Assembly: GCA_000153145.1 (NCBI GenBank)
Contig: CH672415.1
Span: 2,650,319-2,714,318, forward strand
Source: a marine actinobacterium PHSC20C1
GTDB taxonomy: Bacteria; Actinomycetota; Actinomycetes; Actinomycetales; Microbacteriaceae
Direction of reading: 5' to 3'
Length of the DNA: 64,000 nucleotides
Position numbers and translations under genes: made by a program. The notes under the pieces are model-generated. The model made no database searches, was not told where the DNA came from, and saw only the letters and a program-made list of their open reading frames with translations. Shown in pieces: positions 1 to 9,251 of this stretch. Positions within the stretch are counted from its first letter, which is position 1, and each line of letters opens with the position of its first letter.

Positions 1-1239
1 AATGATCTTGTTGAGCGGCGTCACGATTGACGGCGATGACTCGGCAAGAGCGAGCGCGCGCGGCAGGTTTGCCTCAAGTCCGTCAATGGTCTTGTCCGCA
101 AGTGCGCGCAGCGAGTTGGAGAGCAGTCGGCTCGACTCGAGGAGCGAGGTTCCCATTACGGGAATCGCAACGTTGAGTTCGAAGGCTCCGGATGCTCCGC
201 CCCACGCGATCGTCGCATCGTTGCCGATAACGCGAGCACAGACCATAAGCACGGCCTCTGGGATGACCGGGTTGACCTTGCCAGGCATGATCGATGAACC
301 CGGCTGAAGGTCAGGGATGCGCAACTCGCCAAGACCAGTGTTCGGACCGGAGCCCATCCACCGAAGGTCGTTGCAGATTTTCGTAACGGAGACGGCGATT
401 ACCCGCAGGGCTCCGGATGCCTCAACAAGAGCATCGCGTGCGCCCTGAGCCTCGAAGTGATCCTCGGCTTCGGTAATGGGCAGGCCAGAGTCTTCAGCAA
501 GAATCGCAATCACGCGCTGTGGGAAGCCAAGCGGGGTGTTGATTCCGGTGCCGACGGCGGTACCGCCGAGGGGAACTTCAGCAACGCGCGGGATGCTCGA
601 CTGCACGCGAGCGACGCCGAGACGAATCTGGCGAGCGTAGCCGGCGAACTCTTGGCCGAGAGTGACCGGAGTGGCATCCATGAGGTGCGTGCGGCCAGCC
701 TTGACGGCACCCTTCCACAGTTCGGCCTTCACATCGAGGGCGGCTGCGAGGTGCTCGAGCGAGGGGATCAGATCGCCAAGAAGAGCGCCGGTCACGGCGA
801 GGTGCACCGAAGTGGGGAACACGTCGTTTGATGACTGGGAGGCGTTGACGTGGTCGTTGGGGTGAACGGCACTGCCGAGCGAATCGGTGGCGAGTCGGGC
901 AAGAACCTCGTTCATGTTCATGTTCGACGAGGTGCCGCTACCGGTCTGGTAGGTGTCTACCGGGAAGTGGCTGTGGTGCTGACCGCCGATGATTTGGTCT
1001 GCAGCGCCGACAATGGCATCGGCAATGTCCGAATCGAGCTTGCCGAGTTCGCTGTTGGCCATCGCCGCGGCGCGCTTGACGCGGGCCAGGGCGACAATCT
1101 GGGCTGGTTCTAGCCCTGTGCCTGAGATGGGAAAATTCTCTACGGCGCGCTGCGTCTGAGCGCCGTAGAGGGCATCCTTGGGCACGCGTACCTCGCCCAT
1201 GGTGTCGTGTTCGATGCGGTATTCGGTGGAACTCGTCAC
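1..1239 (-). CDS. fumC: Class II fumarate hydratase (partial, C-terminus outside window)
   Basis: Interconverts fumarate and L-malate in the TCA cycle (cytosolic homotetramer). About 413 codons are present; the family has about 465, so only the last ~50 residues lie beyond base 1. The class II fumarase/aspartase signature [11 protein letters not shown] reads on the minus strand around bases 263-295, and the N-terminus contains DTMGEVRVP and LYGAQTQRA, typical of this family. I chose the GTG at 1239 because an AAAGGA-like ribosome binding site lies about 10 nt upstream. It is the last visible gene of a minus-strand series starting at xseA. Aspartase shares the fold, but the N-terminal motif favours fumarase. 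Confidence 0.95.
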   Translation of the reverse strand, partial: MTSSTEYRIEHDTMGEVRVPKDALYGAQTQRAVENFPISGTGLEPAQIVALARVKRAAAMANSELGKLDSDIADAIVGAADQIIGGQHHSHFPVDTYQTGSGTSSNMNMNEVLARLATDSLGSAVHPNDHVNASQSSNDVFPTSVHLAVTGALLGDLIPSLEHLAAALDVKAELWKGAVKAGRTHLMDATPVTLGQEFAGYARQIRLGVARVQSSIPRVAEVPLGGTAVGTGINTPLGFPQRVIAILAEDSGLPITEAEDHFEAQGARDALVEASGALRVIAVSVTKICNDLRWMGSGPNTGLGELRIPDLQPGSSIMPGKVNPVIPEAVLMVCARVIGNDATIAWGGASGAFELNVAIPVMGTSLLESSRLLSNSLRALADKTIDGLEANLPRALALAESSPSIVTPLNKII

Positions 1240-1294
1240 AGCGTTCTAGTCCTTTGTTTGCGAGCGAATTGGTGTGAGAACGTGGTGGAGAGCG

Positions 1295-1936
1295 CTAGAC
1301 CGTACCGATAACAACGTCGGGGACGGCTCTACCTTCAAGCAAGCGGTAATTCGCGCCCACTACTGCAAGCGTACCTGCGGCGATTGAATCGCTGATGAGT
1401 TCAGAGGAGCTCACCAGCTCGGCGATCGTTTCGCGAAGGTGTTCGCGACCAACATCTGTCGAGCTGATCGTCTCGACATCAATGGCGCCAGACTCCTTAC
1501 CGGCTACGCGGCGCACCGCAGGAACAATTTTCGATATCAACGATTGGATGTGCGGAGGCAGAGTCGGAGCATCCGCGGCTTGCGACTCGATGGCAGCAGC
1601 AACCGCACCACACTCGTCGTGACCCAGCACGAGAATCAACGGCACGTTGAGCACTCCGACGGCATATTCAAGAGAACCGATCACCGAGTCAGAGATGATC
1701 TGGCCAGCGTTTCGCACGACAAAGAGGTCTCCGAGACCCTTGTCGAAGATGATCTCTGCGGCAAGACGCGAATCACTGCAACCAAAAAGCGCGGCGTGCG
1801 GCGCTTGAGCCATAGCTAACTCGGTGCGTCGTTCAACGTCTTGACGAGGATGGTTCGGTGCACCAGCAACGAATCGTTCGTTGCCCCGCGCCATTTCATT
1901 CCAGACCTGTGCCGGTGTTCTGGTGGGATTTGTCAT
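1295..1936 (-). CDS. Beta-class carbonic anhydrase
   Basis: Hydrates CO2 to bicarbonate with an active-site zinc. The 213-residue protein has the beta-class ligand set: Cys in FGCSDSRLAAE (with the Asp-Arg dyad) and the His/Cys pair in GHDECGAV. No signal peptide is visible, so it is probably cytosolic and supplies bicarbonate for carboxylation. Its start overlaps the end of the DUF4245 gene by 4 nt (ATGA), so the two are translationally coupled. The neighbourhood, fumarase on one side and exonuclease VII on the other, is a common Microbacteriaceae arrangement. Several family members exist per genome, so no gene symbol is given. Confidence 0.93.
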   Translation of the reverse strand: MTNPTRTPAQVWNEMARGNERFVAGAPNHPRQDVERRTELAMAQAPHAALFGCSDSRLAAEIIFDKGLGDLFVVRNAGQIISDSVIGSLEYAVGVLNVPLILVLGHDECGAVAAAIESQAADAPTLPPHIQSLISKIVPAVRRVAGKESGAIDVETISSTDVGREHLRETIAELVSSSELISDSIAAGTLAVVGANYRLLEGRAVPDVVIGTV

Positions 1937-2574
1937 TGTGCCTTTGCCTCGGCAGCGATCGCCGCCGCCAGTAGTTCGAACTCGTCATCGGTGGCTGTTC
2001 CGTGCAACACAACAGTGCTCCCCGCAATCTGCGCCGACATTGAGTATGCGTAGTTTCCGGCGTCGGTGGAAGAGCGTCGGTCATAAATAACCCAGCCGAC
2101 TTCATCGATCGTCTTTAAACCGGTGGCTGGAGCGCCGTCAATGACGATCGATAGCCACGTCTCGTTCGCGTCGATTCCCTGCTCGAGGGCAATAAATTGA
2201 GGGGAGGGTGATGGTGGGGTCACAAAGCCCACGTACCACGTCTGAACGGACGAGGTCGTGCCGAGGCGTGCTGAGTTCGCGTACCAGCCGGCGGGCAGCG
2301 TTGGTGCTAAGAGGGGTTCGCTGGCACCTGACTGAGCATCGGCGGCAATCGTCTGATAGTCGGCAGTGACCGGTTCAGTATCAGTGGGCCGAACCACAAC
2401 TAAGACGAGAAACAGCACGATGCCGAGCGAGGCAACTGTCGCGATTACTAGATTGAACAGCGTCTGATTCGCACGATGCTTTCGCGAATTCTCCGCCTTG
2501 CGGGCGAACGTCTCATCGGGAGTCTCGGGACGCCCCAGTTCTGCGACAACTCGCGGTTCGGTGCTCTTGGCCAT
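1933..2574 (-). CDS. DUF4245 membrane-anchored protein
   Basis: Function unknown. The 213 residues comprise a charged cytoplasmic N-terminus, one membrane helix at about residues 40-62 (LVIATVASLGIVLFLVLVVV), and an extracytoplasmic domain with a PAGWYANSARL element typical of DUF4245 proteins in actinobacteria. It sits 2 nt after xseB and overlaps the carbonic anhydrase start by 4 nt, so it belongs to the xseA-xseB transcription unit. No catalytic motif is visible. Confidence 0.8.
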   Translation of the reverse strand: MAKSTEPRVVAELGRPETPDETFARKAENSRKHRANQTLFNLVIATVASLGIVLFLVLVVVRPTDTEPVTADYQTIAADAQSGASEPLLAPTLPAGWYANSARLGTTSSVQTWYVGFVTPPSPSPQFIALEQGIDANETWLSIVIDGAPATGLKTIDEVGWVIYDRRSSTDAGNYAYSMSAQIAGSTVVLHGTATDDEFELLAAAIAAEAKAQ

Positions 2575-2576
2575 TA

Positions 2577-2846
2577 CTACTCAGCGCCCGCGCTCGTCGC
2601 AGACCCTGAACCGTCAGTGGTCGTGCCATCGAGGGGACTCGCACCTCGCGCCGCATCGAGTCGCGCGCGCGCGCCGATCAGCCACTCTTCACACCGCTGG
2701 GCAAGCGCTTCACCGCGCTCCCAGAGGGCGAGTGATTGCTCGAGAGTCGCTGAACCCTGCTCAAGCTCACTAACGACGGCGATGAGCTCATCCCGAGCCT
2801 GTTCATAACTGAGGTCACTGACTGAAGTCTCGTTGGGGGTAGCCAC
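2577..2846 (-). CDS. xseB: Exodeoxyribonuclease VII small subunit
   Basis: Small subunit that binds XseA to form exonuclease VII, which degrades single-stranded DNA in both directions. The 89-residue, mostly helical protein carries the family pattern [20 protein letters not shown] followed by [14 protein letters not shown]. The C-terminal ~20 residues are a low-complexity Gly/Ser/Thr tail. It lies 19 bp after xseA on the same strand. Length and motif fit the family well. Confidence 0.94.
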   Translation of the reverse strand: MATPNETSVSDLSYEQARDELIAVVSELEQGSATLEQSLALWERGEALAQRCEEWLIGARARLDAARGASPLDGTTTDGSGSATSAGAE

Positions 2847-2865
2847 GATGTAATTCTACTGTTCT

Positions 2866-4086
2866 CTAGGTGTCTGCCGGCTGGCCGGTGACAGTGGTGG
2901 AAATCTTGCCATCAGCGACAGTGAGCATGAGCTCAGTACCGTCGGGAGCATCGGACGTCGAACGAACTGCGGTGCCGTCAGGCAACTGTGCAATTGCATA
3001 GCCGCGCTGCAGAGTGCGCTGCGGGGAGAGAGCGCGCAACTGACCGGTGAGCTCAGTCGCTCCGGCATGAGCCTTCTCAATCGCGCGCTCGACAAGTTCA
3101 ATACTTCGCGAAACGTAGCGTGACAGTTCATCGGCGTGAGAATCAATAAGCGAAACCGGGTTCGCAAGCACCGGCCGAGTGCGCAACGACTCCAGACGGT
3201 CGCCCTCATTGCCCAAACGTTGGGTGATCCGCAAGCGCATACCTGCGCGCGCCTGCTGCACGCGACTCAACTCTTCTGCAACATCGGGAACAACCCGCTT
3301 TGCGGCATCAGTGGGGGTGGATGCCCGCAAGTCGGCAACCTCGTCGAGCAGCGGTCGATCGTTCTCATGCCCGATCGCGGAGACCAGGGGAGTGACGCAC
3401 TCGGCGGCAGCGCGAACGAGCGACTCATCGCTGAACACGAGCAGATTCTGAAAGTCTCCGCCGCCTCTCGCGACGATGATGACATCAACTTCGGGGTCGG
3501 CATCCAGAAGCCTGATTGCCTTCGTAACTTCGCTGACGGCGCGCTCACCTTGAACGGCAGCATGCTCGGTGCGGAACTTCACGGCTGGCCAACGCAATTG
3601 GGCGTTGCGCAGCACATCTTTCTCGGCGTCGCTGTCTTTGCCCGTGACGAGTCCGATGCAATTGGGCAAGAACGGTAGCGGCTTCTTGTGCTCGAAGAGG
3701 CCTTCGGCTCGCAATTTTTGGCGCAGCAACTCGAGCTTCTCGAGAAGGTCACCAAGCCCGACGTGGCGCATCTCCAGCACCTGCATTGTGAGCGTTCCGC
3801 CCTTGACCCAGTAGTTGGGTTTGACGAGGGCAACAACGCGATCGCCCTGCTTGAGATCGTTGGGCAGCTTGGTGCGAACAGACGACCAAATCGTGAACGA
3901 AATGGTGGCGTCAACTTCAAGGTCTTTGAGCTTGCCGTAAATGTTTCCGCCCGAACTACCCCACTGAGTGATCTCACCTTCGACCCATGCGTTACCGAGC
4001 CGTTCAATCCAGCCGCGAATCTTTTGCGACAGCACAGACACCGGCCACGGAGTGTCAACGGTGGGCGGGCCCTCTGTAAACGTCAC
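2866..4086 (-). CDS. xseA: Exodeoxyribonuclease VII large subunit
   Basis: Catalytic subunit of exonuclease VII. The 406 residues contain an N-terminal OB-fold (about residues 17-110, with WVEGEITQW and IYGKLKD), then the nuclease domain with GLVTGKDSDAEKD and the conserved VIIVARGGGDFQNLLVFSDE and VSAIGHENDRPLLDEVADLRASTPT blocks (read in parts), and a helical C-terminus. A GAGGAGG ribosome binding site precedes the GTG start at 4086. It is the first gene of the minus-strand run towards fumC and diverges from ispH. Confidence 0.95.
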   Translation of the reverse strand: MTFTEGPPTVDTPWPVSVLSQKIRGWIERLGNAWVEGEITQWGSSGGNIYGKLKDLEVDATISFTIWSSVRTKLPNDLKQGDRVVALVKPNYWVKGGTLTMQVLEMRHVGLGDLLEKLELLRQKLRAEGLFEHKKPLPFLPNCIGLVTGKDSDAEKDVLRNAQLRWPAVKFRTEHAAVQGERAVSEVTKAIRLLDADPEVDVIIVARGGGDFQNLLVFSDESLVRAAAECVTPLVSAIGHENDRPLLDEVADLRASTPTDAAKRVVPDVAEELSRVQQARAGMRLRITQRLGNEGDRLESLRTRPVLANPVSLIDSHADELSRYVSRSIELVERAIEKAHAGATELTGQLRALSPQRTLQRGYAIAQLPDGTAVRSTSDAPDGTELMLTVADGKISTTVTGQPADT

Positions 4087-4169
4087 CTAGCCTCCTCAAG
4101 CTTGTGTTATCAGGGTAGAGGATGCCACTGATGCTGCCGTGCGCACGGTGTTCGTGCAGCAGTCTTCGG

Positions 4170-4175
4170 TAGAAT
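4170..4175 (+). promoter_or_regulatory. Leaderless -10 element of ispH
   Basis: TAGAAT ends 7 nt before the GTG start at 4183, with no Shine-Dalgarno sequence between. This geometry predicts transcription starting at or next to the start codon. Confidence 0.6.
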
Positions 4176-4182
4176 CTTTTCT

Positions 4183-5274
4183 GTGAGCACCATTTCGAAC
4201 GGAAGCGCCCAAGCGCTGGCGATGCCCCCGATGCCCGCACGCCGTGAAAGGCTGAAAGATCTGCCGGTTGCGGGCCACAAACGCGTCGTTTTGGCGGCCC
4301 CTCGCGGCTATTGTGCTGGCGTTGACCGGGCAGTGATCGCCGTCGAGAAAGCTCTCACGAACTACGGTGCTCCTGTCTACGTTCGCAAACAGATCGTGCA
4401 CAACATTCATGTAGTCACGACGCTTGAAGCTCAGGGCGCAATTTTTGTGGATGACGTCGACGAAATCCCCGAAGGATCAACCGTCGTATTCTCGGCCCAC
4501 GGAGTCTCGCCAGCCGTCGTTCAAGGCGCTGCGGATCGCGAACTTCACGCGATCGACGCAACCTGCCCTCTCGTCACAAAGGTTCACCGCGAAGCGACTC
4601 GCTTCGCCCGCGACAACTATCAGATCCTGCTCATTGGCCACGAAGGCCACGAAGAAGTAGAAGGCACGATGGGGCACGCTCCTGAGCGCACCATCCTCGT
4701 CAATAGTCCAGCCGACGTGCCAAACATTCACGTCGAAAACACCGACAATCTTGTCTGGCTCTCGCAAACCACGCTCAGTGTTGACGAGACCATGGAGACC
4801 GTTCGCCTTCTGCGCGAACGCTTCCCCACCCTGCAAGATCCGCCGAGCGACGACATTTGTTACGCCACTCAGAATCGTCAAGTTGCGATCAAGAAGGTGG
4901 CAGAAGACGCGGAGCTCGTGATCGTCGTTGGTAGCGCGAACAGCTCAAACACGGTGCGCCTTGTGGATGTCGCTCTCGAGTACGGAGCCAAGGCCGCCTA
5001 CCGCGTTGACTACGCGAGCGAAATCAAGCAAGAGTGGCTCGACGGAATTTCGACCGTCGGTGTCACGAGCGGAGCATCCGTTCCTGAAGTACTTGTTCAA
5101 GAAGTGCTCGCTGACCTCGCTGAGGCAGGTTACGGTGATGTCTCGAGTGTCGTGACCGCTGAGGAAGATCTCATGTTCTCGCTGCCCAAAGAACTGCGCA
5201 CCGATGCCGCAGGCAACCCCGATGAGCGCGGCCTAGGTGGGCGCAATCGCAAACTCGATTGGCAACAAGGCTGA
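4183..5274 (+). CDS. ispH: 4-hydroxy-3-methylbut-2-enyl diphosphate reductase
   Basis: Last enzyme of the MEP isoprenoid pathway; makes IPP and DMAPP using a [4Fe-4S] cluster. The three cluster cysteines are visible at about residues 44 ([11 protein letters not shown]), 128 ([11 protein letters not shown]) and 226 ([11 protein letters not shown]). The catalytic Glu lies in [14 protein letters not shown], and the SNSSNT/S-type substrate loop appears as [12 protein letters not shown]. The 363 residues include a C-terminal actinobacterial extension. The GTG start follows a TAGAAT -10 box by 7 nt. Its stop overlaps the next gene's start by one base (TGATG). Confidence 0.97.
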   Translation: MSTISNGSAQALAMPPMPARRERLKDLPVAGHKRVVLAAPRGYCAGVDRAVIAVEKALTNYGAPVYVRKQIVHNIHVVTTLEAQGAIFVDDVDEIPEGSTVVFSAHGVSPAVVQGAADRELHAIDATCPLVTKVHREATRFARDNYQILLIGHEGHEEVEGTMGHAPERTILVNSPADVPNIHVENTDNLVWLSQTTLSVDETMETVRLLRERFPTLQDPPSDDICYATQNRQVAIKKVAEDAELVIVVGSANSSNTVRLVDVALEYGAKAAYRVDYASEIKQEWLDGISTVGVTSGASVPEVLVQEVLADLAEAGYGDVSSVVTAEEDLMFSLPKELRTDAAGNPDERGLGGRNRKLDWQQG

Positions 5275-5813
5275 TGACTGACCCGCGTCCGCGACCCAAG
5301 TACGGCGAATATGCTCCCGTGTCTCCAGCGACACCGGAGCCCCCGACGACACCGCCGAATGCAGACCCGTCGCTAATCGCGCACCAACCCGCTTCGACCC
5401 AGCCCCACTTTGCGAACGCCGCGAGCGACGCCGTAGTGCCTGAGCGCAAACGGCGACTGTGGGATGTCCTGCTCACCTCCACACTGCTGCTCTTTGGCGT
5501 TGTAGATGTGATGGGAACGATCCCCGTGCTGACCGACATGGGCCCGTTTTTGCGGGAGGCGCTCGCAGGCCAGGGAGCAACATTCACTTCAGATGCGGTT
5601 GCTGCAGAAGCTGGGGGAGCGGCGAACATCGCACGCGTTGTTGTGCTAGTTCTCACGATTGTGTTTGCCCTCATCCAGATTCAGCGCAAGCGTCTTGCGT
5701 TTTGGATTCCGGTCGTTGGCGCCCTGATCGCAGGTATCGCGCTGATGGTTGCAGTCTTCGTTGCCGTTCTGACCGATCCTGGATTCATGGCCTACGTCGA
5801 GAGCTTGCAGTAG
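5274..5813 (+). CDS. DUF6264 family membrane protein
   Basis: Unknown function. The 179 residues begin with a proline-rich cytoplasmic region carrying RPRPKYGEYA, which I associate with DUF6264 proteins of Microbacteriaceae. Three predicted membrane helices follow (about residues 63-83, 120-137 and 144-168). I chose the ATG at 5274, which overlaps the ispH stop (TGATG), rather than an in-frame TTG 15 nt upstream inside ispH. Co-translation with ispH is likely. Confidence 0.8.
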   Translation: MTDPRPRPKYGEYAPVSPATPEPPTTPPNADPSLIAHQPASTQPHFANAASDAVVPERKRRLWDVLLTSTLLLFGVVDVMGTIPVLTDMGPFLREALAGQGATFTSDAVAAEAGGAANIARVVVLVLTIVFALIQIQRKRLAFWIPVVGALIAGIALMVAVFVAVLTDPGFMAYVESLQ

Positions 5814-5858
5814 GAGTTCACAGCATTGGCTTTTCTCGGCAGCGCTGTGTGATTCAAG

Positions 5859-5888
5859 CGGGGCTGAACGAAAAACGGGGCTGAACGA
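5859..5888. repeat. Two 13-bp direct repeats downstream of fba
   Basis: CGGGGCTGAACGA occurs at 5859-5871 and 5876-5888, a 17-bp period, between the convergent DUF6264 and fba genes. A second short direct repeat, GGCCGACCC, follows near 5913-5934. Neither forms a convincing terminator hairpin. Confidence 0.6.
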
Positions 5889-5950
5889 CAACGGTGCATT
5901 AACGACAAATGGGGGCCGACCCGAAGGCCGACCCTCACGTGTGGAGTGCG

Positions 5951-6976
5951 TTACTTGCCGGAGTGTCCAGCGGAACCCAACTGCTGAGTCGCCTCAACAA
6001 CGCGCTTCGCAACAGCGGATTCGGCGATCTTGCCCCAGGCGCGGGGGTCGTAAACCTTCTTGTTTCCGACTTCGCCGTCAATCTTGAGGAAGCCGTCGTA
6101 GTTGCGCAGAACAGTGTCCGCAATTGAGCGGCTGTACGCGTACTGGGTGTCGGTGTCAATGTTCATCTTGATGACGCCGTTGGCCACTGCGGTTGCGATT
6201 TCTGCATCCGTCGAACCTGATCCGCCGTGGAACACGAGGTCGAGGGGGTTCGCGCCTGTGCCGTACTTGGCGGCGATGCCAGCCTGAATTTCGCCGAGCA
6301 GTTCGGGGCGGAGCTTCACGTTGCCTGGCTTGTAAACCCCGTGCACGTTTCCGAAGGTGAGGGCTGCGATGTACCGGCCCTGGTCGCCGAGGCCGAGCGC
6401 TTCGACTGTAGCGATAACGTCTTCAAGCGTCGTGTAAAGGCTGTCGTTGATGTCGTGGCTTACGCCATCTTCTTCTCCACCAACAACGCCGATCTCTACT
6501 TCGAGAATCGAATTGATTGCCTTCATGCGGGGCAGGATCTCACGGGCAATGGCGAGGTTTTCGTCGAGGGGAACCGCAGAACCATCCCACATGTGCGACT
6601 GGAAGATCGGGTTGCGGCCGGCCTTCACTTCAGCTTCGGATGCCGCGATGAGCGGGTAAACGAAGTCATCGAGGGCATTCTTGGGGCAGTGGTCGGTGTG
6701 CAGTGCAACAGTGACCGGATAGTTCTTGGCGACCTCGGTAGCGAACGCGGCAAAGGCGAGAGCTCCGGATGCGCGGGCCTTGACTGACTGGCCAGCGAAG
6801 TAGTCAGCGCCACCAGTGGTGACCTGGATGATGCCGTCAGAGCCAGCATCACTGAGTCCCTGCAGAACGGCGTTGATCGTCGATGACGATGACACGTTGA
6901 TGGCAGGGTAGGCAAAAGAGTTCTTCTTTGCCTTGTCGAGCATTTCTGCGTACTGATCTGGGGTTGCGACGGGCAT
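5951..6976 (-). CDS. fba: Class II fructose-bisphosphate aldolase
   Basis: Zinc-dependent cleavage of fructose-1,6-bisphosphate in glycolysis/gluconeogenesis. The 341 residues show HTDHCPK (Zn and catalytic residues), EVEIGVVGGEEDG, the phosphate-binding FHGGSGS, and KMNIDTDTQYAYSR. A GAGGAGAG ribosome binding site precedes ATG 6976. A candidate minus-strand -10 (TAGAAT, 7028-7033) gives a leader of about 50 nt. glpX, the opposing gluconeogenic phosphatase, is 1.3 kb away. Confidence 0.97.
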   Translation of the reverse strand: MPVATPDQYAEMLDKAKKNSFAYPAINVSSSSTINAVLQGLSDAGSDGIIQVTTGGADYFAGQSVKARASGALAFAAFATEVAKNYPVTVALHTDHCPKNALDDFVYPLIAASEAEVKAGRNPIFQSHMWDGSAVPLDENLAIAREILPRMKAINSILEVEIGVVGGEEDGVSHDINDSLYTTLEDVIATVEALGLGDQGRYIAALTFGNVHGVYKPGNVKLRPELLGEIQAGIAAKYGTGANPLDLVFHGGSGSTDAEIATAVANGVIKMNIDTDTQYAYSRSIADTVLRNYDGFLKIDGEVGNKKVYDPRAWGKIAESAVAKRVVEATQQLGSAGHSGK

Positions 6977-7277
6977 GTTGTCTCTCCTCGTACGGTACCG
7001 ATTACCGCTCTGGTCCGGCTCGGGTCGATTCTATCCACCACCTCTGTGTGGGCGCGAACTGTTGCACGCGTGCTGGCGGGTGCAGGGAGCGCTCGATCTC
7101 ACCGATCATTGTGACGAATTTCTTCTGACCATGAGAGCCTCTGACCCGAGTGCATGGGCGATGGCGATGGTCACGCGCCAACGAAATCAGCAGCAACGGC
7201 GTTGGGCTGTAGACGTGCTTAACGTGCAGTTTAAAGGCGAACTTGCGCAGCTCGACCATTACGCTTATCGTTGTGCT
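6977..7277. other. 301-bp divergent intergenic region between fba and DUF2975 gene
   Basis: No convincing gene. It holds the fba leader and -10 (TAGAAT on the minus strand, 7028-7033) and, at its right edge, the -10 and left operator arm of the DUF2975 gene. Open frames across it lack a ribosome binding site and family resemblance. Confidence 0.6.
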
Positions 7278-7291
7278 ATGCATAACGATAA
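7265..7291. promoter_or_regulatory. Inverted repeat over the -10 box and start codon of the DUF2975 gene
   Basis: TTATCGTT (7265-7272) and AACGATAA (7284-7291) are perfect arms separated by 11 bp. The left arm contains TATCGT (7266-7271), which ends 6 nt before ATG 7278, so it is probably the -10 of a leaderless transcript. A dimeric repressor here would block initiation. The adjacent HTH gene is the obvious candidate (inference). Confidence 0.6.
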
Positions 7292-7928
7292 ACGTAATAC
7301 TAGTGAATCGCCTCGGGTTCGACGATCACCGCTCAACGCCATCATCGCTACCTTTGTCGTGCTAGCGGGACTGCTGGTCGCAGCCGTGCGAACACTGTGG
7401 CATTTCGACATGATTGAGGAGATTGCGTCAGGAACAGTTACGGCAAGTATTCCGATACAGCCCGTCACGGCGGAGAACGCCGTCGCGAGTTGGACTGCGG
7501 TCGACGCAGTACCTTCGTCGACGAGTTTCATCGATGCAACCGTCACGGGACTCCCGGCAACTGTGCTCGACTCGTTCATCACGGCGGAGTGGGCCGCTTT
7601 CTTCGTGACGATGCTGGCGGTGCTGCCGATCGTCGCCGCGGGCATCGGCGTTCTCACCGCACGACTCCGCTGGTCGCTATTCGCAATTCTCATCGGAGTT
7701 GCTGGGCTGGTCATAACGATCGGATCGCTGGTAACGGGGCAGCTCGACTATGACGCTGCGGTCCGTGCTGCCGCCGCAGTTTATGCCGACGAGAAGTATT
7801 GGCTCGAACCCGGATTTCTTGCAGGCATCGATGCGCTTCCGGTCGTTTCCGGCATGCTGGTGATCTTTACTGCGCTAGCGCTAGCTCGACTAAGCCGCTT
7901 TGCAACCGATGCGGATGGAGTCGTCTGA
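7278..7928 (+). CDS. DUF2975-like four-helix membrane protein
   Basis: The 216 residues have four predicted membrane helices (about residues 20-38, 109-131, 135-156 and 187-205) and a ~65-residue extracytoplasmic loop after helix 1. This topology, followed directly by a tiny HTH protein, matches DUF2975/YoaS-type proteins, whose partner in Bacillus is YozG. The role is unknown; membrane-sensor/regulator pairing is suspected. ATG 7278 was chosen because a TATCGT hexamer lies 6 nt upstream and the protein then begins with a short basic cytoplasmic tail. The stop overlaps the next start (TGATG). Confidence 0.7.
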   Translation: MHNDKRNTSESPRVRRSPLNAIIATFVVLAGLLVAAVRTLWHFDMIEEIASGTVTASIPIQPVTAENAVASWTAVDAVPSSTSFIDATVTGLPATVLDSFITAEWAAFFVTMLAVLPIVAAGIGVLTARLRWSLFAILIGVAGLVITIGSLVTGQLDYDAAVRAAAAVYADEKYWLEPGFLAGIDALPVVSGMLVIFTALALARLSRFATDADGVV

Positions 7929-8146
7929 TGGCAGGAGCCATGATCACGATCACTCTGGACCACCAACTCGCAGCCCGAGAGATGACCCTCACGGAACTCT
8001 CTCGACGCACGGGGATCTCAACCGTGAACCTTTCACTCCTCAAAAACAACCATGCCAAAGCGATTCGATTCACTACGTTGAACGCAATTTGTGATGCGTT
8101 GAATTGCGCGCCAGGCGACATCATCACTCGTACCTCAGGTATCTGA
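7928..8146 (+). CDS. YozG-like XRE/Cro-type HTH regulator
   Basis: A 72-residue single-domain DNA-binding protein. The helix-turn-helix reads MTLTELSRRTGISTVNLSLL (about residues 20-39), followed by the typical AIRFTTLNAICDALNCAPGDI tail of the YozG type (quoted in two parts: AIRFTTLNAICDAL, NCAPGDI). It is coupled to the DUF2975 gene by a 1-nt stop/start overlap. It probably autoregulates through the inverted repeat at 7265-7291. An internal ATG at 7940 is an alternative start. Confidence 0.88.
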   Translation: MAGAMITITLDHQLAAREMTLTELSRRTGISTVNLSLLKNNHAKAIRFTTLNAICDALNCAPGDIITRTSGI

Positions 8147-8179
8147 CGGGCGGCAGGAACCTAGCTCCTCTCACTCCGG

Positions 8180-8185
8180 TAGGCT
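8180..8185 (+). promoter_or_regulatory. Possible -10 element of glpX
   Basis: TAGGCT at 8180-8185, about 65 nt upstream of the GTG start, in the gap after the HTH gene. No clear -35. Confidence 0.35.
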
Positions 8186-8249
8186 GGGTATCGCGCTGAC
8201 CACCACCGGCGCGTCCCCAGTCGACCGCTCTCAACGAAGGATGCCTCAG

Positions 8250-9239
8250 GTGAATACAGAAACCGGCACGCTATTCCTCCACCCCGATCGCAACCTCGCT
8301 CTCGAGCTTGTGCGGGCAACTGAAGCGGCTGCGATTCGCGCCGTTCCCTTCATTGGCAAGGGCGACAAGCTCGGTGCCGATGGCGCGGCGGTTGATGCGA
8401 TGCGCAAGTTCTTGGGCACCGTCGACTTTGATGGTCTCGTTGTTATTGGTGAGGGTGAAAAAGACAACGCTCCGATGCTGTTCAACGGTGAGAGTGTTGG
8501 CACCGGCCGCGGTCCCGCCTGCGACATCGCTGTAGACCCGATCGACGGTACGTCGCTCACCGCCGCAGGGCGTCAGAACGCCATCTCCATGATTGCCGTT
8601 TCTGACCGGGGCACGATGCTTGACGCCTCAACCGTGTTCTACATGGACAAAATTGTGACTGGTGCTGAAGGTATTGGTGTCATTGACATCCATAAGCCCA
8701 TCGGCGAGAACATCCGTGCTTTGGCGAAGGCGAAGAATAAGCTCCCCGAAGACATCGTTGTTGCTGTTCTTGACCGTCCGCGTCACGCCCAACTGATTGA
8801 TGACATCCGCGAAGCTGGTGCGGGAACCCGACTCATGCTCGACGGTGATGTCGCTGGTGGAATCAACGCCGCACTTTATGGAACTCGCATTGATATGTGT
8901 GTCGGTATCGGCGGAAGCCCCGAGGGCGTTGCCACGGCGTGTGCGATCAAGGCGCTCGGCGGAGAGATTCAGACAATCCTGTACCCGCAAACTGATGACG
9001 AACGTCAGCGCGGAATAGATGCCGGACTCAAGTTCGATCACGTCTATACGGCAGACGAGATGGTTGCCAGCGACAACACCTTTTTCGTGGCGACCGGCGT
9101 AACTGACGGGGGACTGGTGAAGGGTGTGCGTCGCTACGGCCCCATCATTCGTACCGAATCAATTGTCTTGCGTTCTCACTCGGGCACGATCCGTCGTATT
9201 ACGGCAGATCACCTCGCCGAGAAATGGCTCGACCACTAA
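8250..9239 (+). CDS. glpX: Class II fructose-1,6-bisphosphatase
   Basis: Hydrolyses fructose-1,6-bisphosphate to fructose-6-phosphate in gluconeogenesis; metal dependent. The 329 residues contain VIGEGEKDNAPMLFNGE, the metal/phosphate motif DPIDGTSLTAAG and GIGGSPEGVATACAIKALGG. I place the start at GTG 8250: GAAGG at 8236-8240 directly abuts an in-frame ATG at 8241 (no spacing) but lies 9 nt from the GTG. Together with fba upstream it covers the aldolase/phosphatase steps. Confidence 0.95.
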   Translation: MNTETGTLFLHPDRNLALELVRATEAAAIRAVPFIGKGDKLGADGAAVDAMRKFLGTVDFDGLVVIGEGEKDNAPMLFNGESVGTGRGPACDIAVDPIDGTSLTAAGRQNAISMIAVSDRGTMLDASTVFYMDKIVTGAEGIGVIDIHKPIGENIRALAKAKNKLPEDIVVAVLDRPRHAQLIDDIREAGAGTRLMLDGDVAGGINAALYGTRIDMCVGIGGSPEGVATACAIKALGGEIQTILYPQTDDERQRGIDAGLKFDHVYTADEMVASDNTFFVATGVTDGGLVKGVRRYGPIIRTESIVLRSHSGTIRRITADHLAEKWLDH

Positions 9240-9251
9240 CTGCTCTACCAC

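Noticed and set aside
6975-7277. Upstream extension of the DUF2975 gene to a TTG near 6975
   Set aside because: It would add 101 residues with no membrane or family character and would overlap the fba start; the leaderless ATG at 7278 fits better.
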